The notes under the pieces are model-generated. The model saw nothing but the letters and a program-made list of their open reading frames with translations. It made no database searches and was not told the origin of the DNA. DNA of 43,188 nucleotides. Source: Verrucomicrobiota bacterium. GTDB taxonomy: Bacteria; Verrucomicrobiota; Verrucomicrobiia; Chthoniobacterales; UBA10450. The translations under genes and the position numbers were made by a program. Numbering within the stretch: the stretch's first letter is position 1; each line of letters begins with the position of its first letter. The DNA lies in contig QHNB01000228.1 in the NCBI GenBank assembly GCA_003217965.1, positions 1-43,188 on the forward strand, in the 5' to 3' direction. This document shows positions 6,412-14,021 of this stretch, in pieces.

Positions 6412-8565
6412 TTAGCCGACACCATTGTGCCCGGCGGCCACCGGCTGTCCTGTCTCCGCTTCCGCCCGCTCCTTCAGCGCCGCCTTGCGCGAAAGTTTCA
6501 CACGTCCCTTGTCATCAATCCCGATGCATTTCACCCAAATGATGTCGCCAACCTTCGCCACATCCTCCGTTCGCTTCACCCGAAAATCAGCCAGCTCCGA
6601 AATGTGGACCAGCCCATCTTTGCCTGGGAACACTTCCACAAACGCGCCGAATTCCTTGGTCGAAACGACACGGCCCTGATAGGTCTGGCCGATCTCAATC
6701 TCGCGCGTCATGCCGGAGATGATTTCCTTGGCTCGCGCCATCGATTCGCCATTGGTCGCGTAAATGTGCACCGACCCATCGTCTTCGATATTAATTTCCG
6801 CGCCGGTTTCAGCCACGATTCCTTTGATCGTTTTGCCGCCCGGGCCGATGAGCGCACCAATTTTCTCAGGGTTGATCTTGATCGTTTCGATCCGGGGCGC
6901 GTATTTGCTGAGCTCGCTCCGCGGTTTCGCAATCGTTTCCTGCATGATCGCCAAGATTTTCGCGCGCGCTTCTTTCGCGCGATAAATCGCCTCTGCCAGA
7001 ATTTTACGGCTAATTCCGGGGAGTTTGAGATCGAGTTGATAACCGGTGACGCCAGTGGCCGTGCCGCAGAGTTTGAAATCCATGTCCCCGAAATGATCTT
7101 CCGAACCAATAATATCGGTGAGAAGCTCATAACGTTTCAGTTGTTCGTCCTCGTATTCCGTTACCAGTCCGACAGAAATTCCGGCAACCGTTCCCTTCAC
7201 CGGCACTCCGGCATCCAGTAGCGCAAGCATCCCACCGCAAACACTTGCCATTGAAGTCGACCCGTTCGATTCCATCACCTCGCTTGATACGCGAATGGCG
7301 TAACGGAAATCGTTTTCGCTCGGGACGATCGGTTCGAGTGAACGTTCCGCCAACGCGCCGTGGCCAATCTCACGCCGGCTGGCTCCGCCAAAACGCCCCG
7401 TCTCGCCCACGCTGAATGGCGGGAAATTGTAGTGTAACAGGAAATGCTTTGATTGTTCGCCACCGCCATAGGCATCGATCATTTGCGCCTCCTCGATGGG
7501 CGCGAGAGTCGCGAGAGCGAGGGCTTGCGTTTCGCCCCGCTGAAAAATGGCCGAGCCGTGCGCACGCGGGAGAACGCTGACTTCGCACGAAATCGGTCGC
7601 AAATCCTGGTATCCACGGCCATCCACTCGTTTGCGCTTCTCCAGAACGCTGATGCGAAAAGCTTTTTTCTGCACATAATCGAAGGCCTGCGTGATCGCGA
7701 AACTGTCCGCTTCCGCATGTTTCTCCAGGATCGCTTTCTTCACTTCTTCGCGAAGAGCTTCGACAGCTTTTGCGCGCGCCACTTTGCCTTCGGTGTAAAG
7801 GGCGCCTTCGATCCGGTCGCCCGCCACCTTATACGCGATGTCGAGTAGATCGCGATTCACTTCCAAGAGCGGCATTGCGCGCTTCGGTTTGCCGACTTTC
7901 GCCGCTAGCTCCCTCTGACTGCGAATCATCTCGCGCGCATGCCCATGGGCGAACTCCAGCGCTTTAACGAATTCCTCCTCCGGTAATTCATTCGCCGCCC
8001 CTTCGATCATGATGACGTCGTTCTCTGTGCCGACGTAAACGAGATCGAGATCGCTTTGCTCTCGCTGGGTGTGGGTTGGATTCGCTACGAACTCACCCTT
8101 GACCCGACCAACCCGCACCGCGCCGATCGGCCCATTGAATGGGATATCTGACACGCAAAGCGCAGCTGAAGCGCCGTTAATTGAAAGAATGTCCGGGTCA
8201 TTCTCGCCGTCGGCGCTGAGCAGGATCGAAATGATCTGGGTATCGTAAAAATAGCCTTGAGGAAAAAGAGGACGCAGCGGCCGATCAGTCATCCTCGAAG
8301 TAAGCGTTTCCTTCTCACTTGGACGGCCTTCCCGTTTAAAATAGCCGCCCGGAAACTTTCCCGCGGCCGCGGCTTTCTCGCGATAATCGACGGTGAGGGG
8401 AAAAAAATCCTGCCCTTCCTTAATCGTGGTGGCTGAGACCGCGCTCGCCATGACGATAGTGTCGCCGCTGGAAACAACGACTGAGCCGTCGGCCAGCTTC
8501 GCGATCTTGCCTGTTTCTATGGATATATTGTGGGCGCCAATTTGCGCTGTGACCTTATGTTGCAT
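6412..8565 (-). CDS. pnp: Polyribonucleotide nucleotidyltransferase (PNPase)
   Basis: PNPase degrades RNA 3' to 5' by phosphorolysis and is a core subunit of the degradosome. From the ATG at 8565 the product has 717 residues, normal for the family. Domains in order: first RNase PH domain (with FFPLTVDYREKAAAAGKFPG), the helical linker, the catalytic second RNase PH domain (GRGYQDLRPISCEV, SDILGSEDHFGDMDFK-like region), a KH domain near 560-615 (IGALIGPGGKTIKGI) and an S1 domain near 625-692 (GRVVSTKEFGAFVEVFPGKD). A longer reading frame starts at 8622, but ATG 8565 fits the family N-terminus (HKVTAQIGAHNISIETG) and has an AGGAAAG ribosome-binding site five bases upstream. It lies downstream of rpsO, the classic rpsO-pnp order. 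Confidence 0.97.
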   Translation of the reverse strand: MQHKVTAQIGAHNISIETGKIAKLADGSVVVSSGDTIVMASAVSATTIKEGQDFFPLTVDYREKAAAAGKFPGGYFKREGRPSEKETLTSRMTDRPLRPLFPQGYFYDTQIISILLSADGENDPDILSINGASAALCVSDIPFNGPIGAVRVGRVKGEFVANPTHTQREQSDLDLVYVGTENDVIMIEGAANELPEEEFVKALEFAHGHAREMIRSQRELAAKVGKPKRAMPLLEVNRDLLDIAYKVAGDRIEGALYTEGKVARAKAVEALREEVKKAILEKHAEADSFAITQAFDYVQKKAFRISVLEKRKRVDGRGYQDLRPISCEVSVLPRAHGSAIFQRGETQALALATLAPIEEAQMIDAYGGGEQSKHFLLHYNFPPFSVGETGRFGGASRREIGHGALAERSLEPIVPSENDFRYAIRVSSEVMESNGSTSMASVCGGMLALLDAGVPVKGTVAGISVGLVTEYEDEQLKRYELLTDIIGSEDHFGDMDFKLCGTATGVTGYQLDLKLPGISRKILAEAIYRAKEARAKILAIMQETIAKPRSELSKYAPRIETIKINPEKIGALIGPGGKTIKGIVAETGAEINIEDDGSVHIYATNGESMARAKEIISGMTREIEIGQTYQGRVVSTKEFGAFVEVFPGKDGLVHISELADFRVKRTEDVAKVGDIIWVKCIGIDDKGRVKLSRKAALKERAEAETGQPVAAGHNGVG

Positions 8566-8570
8566 TTTAA

Positions 8571-8577
8571 CTTTCCT
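8571..8577 (-). promoter_or_regulatory. Ribosome-binding site of pnp
   Basis: On the minus strand AGGAAAG lies five bases before the ATG at 8565. It is one of few clear Shine-Dalgarno sequences in this window and decides the pnp start over the upstream in-frame ATG at 8622. Confidence 0.55.
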
Positions 8578-8728
8578 GGATGTGCAAGAATCCAGGCCGG
8601 TCACCCTGATTGTAGGTGTCAATTCCGCTCTGAGCGGCGCTGAAACCTAAAACCCAAGGTGCCGTTTCGGCCTGGTCTGCGGTTTATCTGTCGTTCAGCT
8701 TCGAAACGAAGCGATGGCGCAGTCGCGG

Positions 8729-8992
8729 CTACTTCCGCAAGTTGAGCTTGTCGATCACCTTTCGATATCGATCGCTTTTCGAGCGACTCAGGTAATCGAG
8801 CAAGCTGCGCCGGTGGGCGACCATCTTCAGGAGGCCGCGCCGCGAAGAATGATCCTTCGCGTTGGTCTTTAGGTGTTCGGTGAGCTGCGCGATCCGTCGG
8901 GTTAGCAACGCGACTTGCACGTCTGCGCTCCCGGTGTCTTTCTCGTGCAGCTGGAACTCCTTAAGATCCACCGCTTCGATGTTCTCTGCCAT
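8729..8992 (-). CDS. rpsO: 30S ribosomal protein S15
   Basis: S15 binds the central domain of 16S rRNA early in 30S assembly. The 87-residue product matches the family length (about 88) and carries its signatures: DTGSADVQVALLTRRI, LTEHLKTNAKDHSSRRGL and HRRSLLDYLSRSK. It is followed by pnp after about 160 bases, as in many bacteria. The stop codon TAG falls within a GTAGCCGCG segment resembling the type B palindromic repeat, so the repeat abuts the gene end. The leader upstream (8993-9149) has no obvious autoregulatory pseudoknot that I can identify by eye. Confidence 0.98.
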   Translation of the reverse strand: MAENIEAVDLKEFQLHEKDTGSADVQVALLTRRIAQLTEHLKTNAKDHSSRRGLLKMVAHRRSLLDYLSRSKSDRYRKVIDKLNLRK

Positions 8993-9065
8993 AACGAAGC
9001 GGCTATTGTAGATGAAGAATGGCTGGCTGCAAGTCGCTCTCGTTGCCTTGTAGGTGCTGCTGCGT

Positions 9066-9090
9066 TGTAGCTGCCGCCGTCCTCGGCGAC
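9066..9090. repeat. Partial copy of type B palindromic repeat
   Basis: The sequence starting TGTAGCTGCCGCCGTCCTCG resembles one end of the type B element at 6341-6402 read on the minus strand (TGTAGCCGCGGTCGCCG). It lies in the 157-base gap between rpsO and the upstream glycosyltransferase gene. A similar half-unit is at 8711-8732 next to the rpsO stop. Only one arm is recognisable, so this is a decayed or partial copy. Confidence 0.35.
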
Positions 9091-9149
9091 AGAATCACTT
9101 GACAGCCAAAGGGGACAATAGCCTGTGCTGCACCGTCCCGACCGAACGC

Positions 9150-9899
9150 TCATCCAAGATGCCGCTCCCGTTCGCCTCCGTACCACATCGCCAGCTTATG
9201 GCGCGACATCACGGCGCGCCTCCCGCCGCACAAGAGGGCAAATCCGTGCCGGAAAATTTTTCGGCCGGAATACAATCGCAATTTGCGGCCGGAAGTAATT
9301 GCCGGGTCCGACAATATCTTAAAGCGGCCGAGCTTCTTTAATGCAAAAGTAAATAAGATTTCCTCGCCCGCGAAATAGGTCTCGTCGAAGCCACCGACCG
9401 CCAAGAAGTTTGGGCGCGTGGTGAACAGAAACGCCCCGGCTCCAAGTTGAAGCGAAAAATACATGGTGGTGAACGCGCTAAACAAGATTCTCCCCCAGCG
9501 CGGGATTTCGTCATCGACTCGGAGCCGGCTCCCGCCCCCGACACAGCCCGAATCGAGAGCGCCGATCACGCCAGCTACATGGTCCGCCGTGATGCGCGTG
9601 TCGGCATCGACAAAAACGAAAACATTGCCGGTTGCGACCCGGGCGCCGGCATTTCGGGCCGCGGCAATTTGCCGGCGATTGATTGAGACGACTCGGGCCG
9701 CGAATTGCCCTCCGATGCTGGCGGTAGCATCGGTCGATCCATCGTCGACAAGGACGATTTCGTAATCGCACCCAACGGCGCCGGCTGCCGAGTGAATACT
9801 TTGCAAGGTTCCGGGCAATTCGGTTTCTTCATTGTAGGCCGGGACAATGAATGAAATCGTTCGTGCCAAAAGCACATCTTGCGGATTTCTTTTCGCCAC
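9150..9899 (-). CDS. Family 2 glycosyltransferase
   Basis: This 249-residue inverting GT-A-fold glycosyltransferase probably uses a nucleotide-sugar donor at the cytoplasmic face of the membrane. The start of the Rossmann-like domain is ISFIVPAYNEETELPGTL, followed by VLVDDGSTDAT and the metal-binding DAD at residues 98-100 (FVFVDADTRIT). The acceptor/catalytic region has GGFDETYFAGEEILF, where the acidic pair is typical. No long transmembrane segment is obvious. The length is that of minimal GT2 enzymes. The gene is 117 bases downstream of the cupin gene on the same strand, so it may or may not belong to that operon. The acceptor cannot be predicted. Confidence 0.9.
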   Translation of the reverse strand: MAKRNPQDVLLARTISFIVPAYNEETELPGTLQSIHSAAGAVGCDYEIVLVDDGSTDATASIGGQFAARVVSINRRQIAAARNAGARVATGNVFVFVDADTRITADHVAGVIGALDSGCVGGGSRLRVDDEIPRWGRILFSAFTTMYFSLQLGAGAFLFTTRPNFLAVGGFDETYFAGEEILFTFALKKLGRFKILSDPAITSGRKLRLYSGRKIFRHGFALLCGGRRAVMSRHKLAMWYGGERERHLG

Positions 9900-10016
9900 G
9901 GGCGCTGATTCGAGCTTAGATCAAGCCAAATAGCGGAATGCGGATTCTAGAGTCCATGGCGAATTTGGCGCTCTACGGTCATGCGCGCCCGCTAAGGAAC
10001 GCGCGGCCGGTGAACA

Positions 10017-10499
10017 TTACTCTTCTCCGTCATAGTAGTCCGCCGGTTCAGCTTTAATGATGATGTCGCCGTCTCCGGTTGAAACTGCCCATTTCCCACT
10101 ATCCGGATAATAACAAGTATCATCGGCTGGATTGTCCGCGATCACATAATAAACGAAGTCTTCCGTTCCTTCGTTCCATAGTTGATGGGCCTCGTGTGGA
10201 TGAAAAATGAAAGTGTCGCCAGCAACTACTTCACTAGTTCCCGACGCGTCCCGGACCATCCCGCGTCCTGAGAGAACGAGATAGAACTCGGTTTGCGCAA
10301 CATGGGCATGATATGGGCAATACATCGAGCCAGGCGGAATACGCACCCAAGCGAGGTCAAACGGATGGCGCTTGCGCACATCTAAGGACTCAGGCTCTCG
10401 GCCGAGCGCAATTGATATATCCTTAACGAACTTGCGATACTTCCCCTTTGGCGAATGACGCTCACCTTCCTTCACTTCGGAGAGATTAGTCTTTCTCAT
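10017..10499 (-). CDS. Cupin-domain protein
   Basis: This 160-residue single-domain cupin has complete metal-binding motifs. Motif 1 holds His64, His66 and Glu71 (CPYHAHVAQTEFYLVLSG). Motif 2 holds His105 (HPHEAHQLWN). It therefore probably binds Fe, Mn or Zn. The N-terminal 40 residues are basic and helical. Its ATG overlaps the stop of the GCS2 ligase upstream by four bases (ATGA), so the two are translationally coupled and likely act together. The substrate is unknown: it could be an oxygenase or isomerase acting on the ligase product, or a small-molecule sensor. The tail (residues 128-160) is acidic. Confidence 0.88.
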   Translation of the reverse strand: MRKTNLSEVKEGERHSPKGKYRKFVKDISIALGREPESLDVRKRHPFDLAWVRIPPGSMYCPYHAHVAQTEFYLVLSGRGMVRDASGTSEVVAGDTFIFHPHEAHQLWNEGTEDFVYYVIADNPADDTCYYPDSGKWAVSTGDGDIIIKAEPADYYDGEE

Positions 10500-11650
10500 A
10501 CTGGTTGTTCAGGGCTTGTTGCTGGGACCACAGTTAAACCCTCATAGGTCTCGTTAACGATATGATCGACGACCGCTTTCATATCATGCGTCCGCTCCCA
10601 AACCGCCAGCTGCCGGTCCGCGCCGGTGCCTTCGCGTAGAACCTTCTCGATATGGTTCATTTCCCGCCTACTCCCCAATTCTTCTACTTCGGTTTCGACG
10701 AACTCGATGATTTCGTGAATTAGACTCCGGGTTTCCGCTTCACGTTCCTTGCCGAAATCAATCAGCTTTCCATCGATGCCATAGCGGGAGGCCCGCCAAC
10801 GATTCTCATCGAGCAAACGCCGCCGATAAATGCGGAAGGTGACGTTTTGCCGCAGCAATTTGTGGAGCTTCACAATCACGGCCTGAATGAGGGCGGCAAT
10901 GCCCAAAGTGTCATCGACGCGCGATTGGGCATCACACACTCTTACTTCCAGAGTGTCAAAGAAAGGGTGAAGTCGGATGTCCCACCAAATTTTCTTGGCA
11001 TTATCAATACAACCGGTCTTAACGAGAAGTTTGCAGTAATCGTCATACTCAGAAAGGGATTCAAAGGAATCCGGAATACCGGTCCGAGGGAAACGCTCAA
11101 AAACTTTGAGCCGATATCCCTTGAGCCCAGTATCGTGACCAACCCAGAACGGCGAATTCACCGACAGGGCATAAATGTGGGGCAGGAAGTAACGAGCCTG
11201 ATTCATGACGTGGATGGCCGTGTCCCGATCTGGTACCCCAACGTGGACATGCAATCCAAAAATCAGGTTGGCACGGGCGAGCAATTGCATGTCGCGGACA
11301 ATTTCCTTGTAACGTTCGCCTTCAGTAATGAGCTGGTCACGCCAATGGGAAAATGGATGCGTGCCGACGGACGCGATCTTGAGCCCGTCCCGCGCAGCCA
11401 GGCCGGCCAGATCGCTGCGCAGACTCGCAACATGTTGGCGGGCATCGGTAATGTCGCGGCAAATTTCCGTGCCGAGCTCGACCACGGATTGATGCATCTC
11501 AGGCTTGACCCGCTCCTTCAGCATTATCTTGCCATCCTCGAGAATCTCTTGAATGTGCGAGCGCAACTGGCGCGTCTCGGGATCGATAATGGCAAACTCT
11601 TCCTCGATCCCAAGAGTGAAGACGTGATCTTTTGGGCTCATCAAATTCAA
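10496..11650 (-). CDS. GCS2-family carboxylate-amine ligase (YbdK-like)
   Basis: This is an ATP-dependent ligase of the glutamate-cysteine ligase family 2 fold, joining a carboxylate to an amine. The 384-residue product has the family hallmarks: GIEEEFAIIDPETRQL at residues 14-29 with the metal-binding Glu triplet, NLIFGLHVHVGVPD near 135, and a WWDIRLHPFFDTLEVRVCD segment. E. coli YbdK has weak gamma-glutamylcysteine ligase activity, but relatives make other amides, so the substrate is open. It overlaps the cupin downstream by ATGA and follows the molybdoenzyme gene after 51 bases. The opposite strand carries a long open frame over this gene, which I regard as a shadow. Confidence 0.92.
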   Translation of the reverse strand: MNLMSPKDHVFTLGIEEEFAIIDPETRQLRSHIQEILEDGKIMLKERVKPEMHQSVVELGTEICRDITDARQHVASLRSDLAGLAARDGLKIASVGTHPFSHWRDQLITEGERYKEIVRDMQLLARANLIFGLHVHVGVPDRDTAIHVMNQARYFLPHIYALSVNSPFWVGHDTGLKGYRLKVFERFPRTGIPDSFESLSEYDDYCKLLVKTGCIDNAKKIWWDIRLHPFFDTLEVRVCDAQSRVDDTLGIAALIQAVIVKLHKLLRQNVTFRIYRRRLLDENRWRASRYGIDGKLIDFGKEREAETRSLIHEIIEFVETEVEELGSRREMNHIEKVLREGTGADRQLAVWERTHDMKAVVDHIVNETYEGLTVVPATSPEQPV

Positions 11651-11701
11651 TCCGTCACTGCATCTTCGGCAGAAATCCGCCGATTGTCACGCAGCGCACG
11701 A

Positions 11702-13153
11702 TCACTCGAAAATATGGAGCAGGACCTTGTGGAAACCGGTAATACCGGAAGTAAATTCGCGATCCTCCTCGAACTCCTGGACTTCACCTTCGCCGTCGGT
11801 CGCGCGTACCACCAGCGTGTAATCCCCGCTCTCATCTGGCTGCCAATCATGACTCCACAGTGACCAGGTCAACTTCGTTCCGGGGTAATGGATCGTGGCG
11901 TCGTCCCACGATTCGCCGTCATCGAAACTCATTTCTACGCGTGATATGCCGCGGTCACCGCCAAACGCTACGCCCTTTATCGGAACTCCCCGCTTCGCGT
12001 CAGCCAATTTGATCCACGATTCGTTATCTGGAACATCGATCCGGGAGCGCGTCGGCACGATGAAATCAGGACCCCATCCCTGCGTCTCGTAAAAACCCTT
12101 CGCATCCGCGCCCGCTACCTCAATGCGAGTAAGCCATTTCACATGTTTCTCGCCGAAATAACCCGGCACGATCACCCGTGCCGGAAAGCCGTGGCGATGC
12201 GGTAACGTCTGACCGTTCATTTTGAAAGCGATGAGCGTGGTCGGGTCCATCGCTTTTTCGAGCGGGAATGTGTCTGCGTAATTGTCAACGCCGTGCAGCT
12301 TTACCTTCGCTGCGCCGTTAAGGGGACCCGCCGATTGCAGCAAATCAGCCATTGGAATACCGCGCCAGACCGCATTGCTCATCAAACCAGCATCGAGGCC
12401 ATTGCTGATGCACATCAGAGTTGTTTCCTGGTCGACCATCGACATCGCCTTCAAGTCTTGCAGCCGATAGGTGCGAGGACTTTGCACAAGTCCGCTCACT
12501 TCGAGGTGCCACAGACCTTCATTTACTCGTGGGTCGACGACGTTTTTGGTGACGCAATAAAATTGCTCATTGGGCGTAATCGGCTGCACTCCCGGGCCCT
12601 TGTACTGAGTACCGTCATAGCTGAATGTCGCGATACGAAAGAGTTTCCGAGCAATAGCTGTCACCCCACCGGCAAGAAGCAGGCCGAATATTCCCATCAA
12701 AAATGCGCGGCGCCCAACCTGAGGGGAAAATTCAGTCGAAGGGCGACCCCGGGGCGCGGCCGTTACGAAATCAAAACCGAGCACGAGGGTGCGTTCGAAA
12801 ACCAGGAATGATAAGCCAAGGCCGAGGAGCGTGACCGCGCGCGCAGCATCGATGGGCATGCCGGCATAATGCGTTCCGAGCACCGGCCACAACAGAATCG
12901 CGCTCACTAATAGCGGCAGCACTGCAAAAACCAAAAGAGTGGACCAGACGGGGCTACGATCTCGGTTCCGTATAAGGACACCATAAATGAGCCCACCGAT
13001 CGCCCCGACAAAGCGATCGCCCAGGATGACAAGTGGCGTCGCAATTCGCAGCTTCCAAGCCAGCAATAACATCACCAAGGTCATGGCGATTCCCGCGACC
13101 AATCCCGCGAGTAATCCGCAAAATGCCGCTTTGCTTCGACTCAGCTCGTGCAT
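11702..13153 (-). CDS. Membrane-anchored sulfite-oxidase-family molybdopterin oxidoreductase
   Basis: This 483-residue protein joins an N-terminal membrane part to a sulfite-oxidase-type molybdenum-cofactor domain. About four hydrophobic helices occupy residues 10-128. A twin-arginine motif followed by a hydrophobic stretch (GRRAFLMGIFGLLLAGG, Arg148-Arg149) precedes the catalytic domain at about 175-370. There TLMCISNGL places the molybdenum-ligating Cys at residue 248, and HRHGFPARVIVPGYFGEKHV is the conserved pterin/substrate region. A C-terminal immunoglobulin-like dimerisation domain follows (about 390-480: VEMSFDDGESWDDA). No heme or electron-transfer partner is encoded next to it. The catalytic part probably faces the periplasm. 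The exact substrate (sulfite, other S- or N-oxides) is unknown. Confidence 0.92.
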   Translation of the reverse strand: MHELSRSKAAFCGLLAGLVAGIAMTLVMLLLAWKLRIATPLVILGDRFVGAIGGLIYGVLIRNRDRSPVWSTLLVFAVLPLLVSAILLWPVLGTHYAGMPIDAARAVTLLGLGLSFLVFERTLVLGFDFVTAAPRGRPSTEFSPQVGRRAFLMGIFGLLLAGGVTAIARKLFRIATFSYDGTQYKGPGVQPITPNEQFYCVTKNVVDPRVNEGLWHLEVSGLVQSPRTYRLQDLKAMSMVDQETTLMCISNGLDAGLMSNAVWRGIPMADLLQSAGPLNGAAKVKLHGVDNYADTFPLEKAMDPTTLIAFKMNGQTLPHRHGFPARVIVPGYFGEKHVKWLTRIEVAGADAKGFYETQGWGPDFIVPTRSRIDVPDNESWIKLADAKRGVPIKGVAFGGDRGISRVEMSFDDGESWDDATIHYPGTKLTWSLWSHDWQPDESGDYTLVVRATDGEGEVQEFEEDREFTSGITGFHKVLLHIFE

Positions 13154-13207
13154 GGTTGGGATCGGCGATCTCTGAGAGCGACTCCGGAGTTGGATGTAGC
13201 GCGCCAG

Positions 13208-13897
13208 TCAGCTTTTAGCCAGCGCGATCCGAAAAAAAGTGGCAACGATTCGCCACCCGGCCAGAAATGTGCCCCGCAATGTGCCCGAGACCTTCGACGT
13301 CCCACCGGCGCGTCGGCGGTGGTCCACTGGAACTTCCAGAATGCGAAGACCTGCCCGGGCCGCTTTCATCTGCATCTCGAGATTCCAACCATAGGTTTTC
13401 TCCCGCATGTCGAGTTTCGCCAGCGCATCCCGCCGGATCGCGCGAAATGCACACATGTCTGTGTAGCGGACGCCGTAGAGCAGACGGATCAAAAATCCGG
13501 CAAGATACCCGGCAAAAACCTGCTGGAAATTCATGCTGCCAGCCTCACGATGACCCCGGATGCGCGAGCCAATCACGAAATCATGCGTGCCGTGATAGAT
13601 CGGGTCGAGTAATGCCGGCATCAGCGCCGGCACGTCGCTGCCGTCGCCATCGAGAAAAACAATGATATCGCAATCCTTTGACACGGCCGCGACGCCGGCC
13701 GCACATGCCCAGCCATAGCCGCGGGTTGCCCTAACGACGCGAGCGCCCGCAGTTTCCGCTTGCTCGGCAGTGCGATCGGTACTTTCGTTGTCGACCACGA
13801 TCACCTCACGAGGAATCGCGGTCGCGGTCACTTCGCGCACCACTGCCGCGATTGGCTCCTCTTCGTTCAGTGCCGGTACGACGACCGATACGTTCAT
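13208..13897 (-). CDS. Family 2 glycosyltransferase (dolichyl/undecaprenyl-phosphate sugar transferase-like)
   Basis: This 229-residue GT2 enzyme shows MNVSVVVPALNEEEPIAAVV, VVDNESTDRT and the metal-binding DGDGSD at residues 83-88 (FLDGDGSDVPALM). Later come the family motifs FVIGSRIRG, TDMCAFRAIRRDAL and YGWNLEMQMKAARAGLRI, then VPVDHRRRAGGTSKVSG. This pattern is typical of DPM1-like transferases that move a sugar from a nucleotide donor to a polyprenyl phosphate or similar acceptor. It lacks C-terminal membrane helices. It is 54 bases upstream of the molybdoenzyme gene and 124 bases downstream of the epimerase, all on the same strand. A link to the epimerase and DUF2064 genes in envelope glycan synthesis is inferred. 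Confidence 0.92.
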   Translation of the reverse strand: MNVSVVVPALNEEEPIAAVVREVTATAIPREVIVVDNESTDRTAEQAETAGARVVRATRGYGWACAAGVAAVSKDCDIIVFLDGDGSDVPALMPALLDPIYHGTHDFVIGSRIRGHREAGSMNFQQVFAGYLAGFLIRLLYGVRYTDMCAFRAIRRDALAKLDMREKTYGWNLEMQMKAARAGLRILEVPVDHRRRAGGTSKVSGTLRGTFLAGWRIVATFFRIALAKS

Positions 13898-14021
13898 TTT
13901 AGCTCCAGTCCGGGAAGTTCAGCGAATACCAACGAAAGAAGGCGGGCCGCGCGATAGTCAAACAAACGGTAACGAGGCGGCCTGGGAAAACAAAACTGTT
14001 AAGGCCGGACAGGGACGCAAT

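Noticed and set aside
6427..7221. 264-codon open frame on the plus strand
   Set aside because: Antisense to pnp, which has full domain support; no recognisable motif.
8566..8622. Longer N-terminus for pnp
   Set aside because: The extra 19 residues do not match the family and the downstream ATG has the good AGGAAAG site.
10847..11863. Long open frame on the plus strand (338 codons)
   Set aside because: It lies antisense to the well-supported GCS2 ligase and the molybdoenzyme end, has no recognisable domain, and is explained by codon bias of the genes on the other strand.
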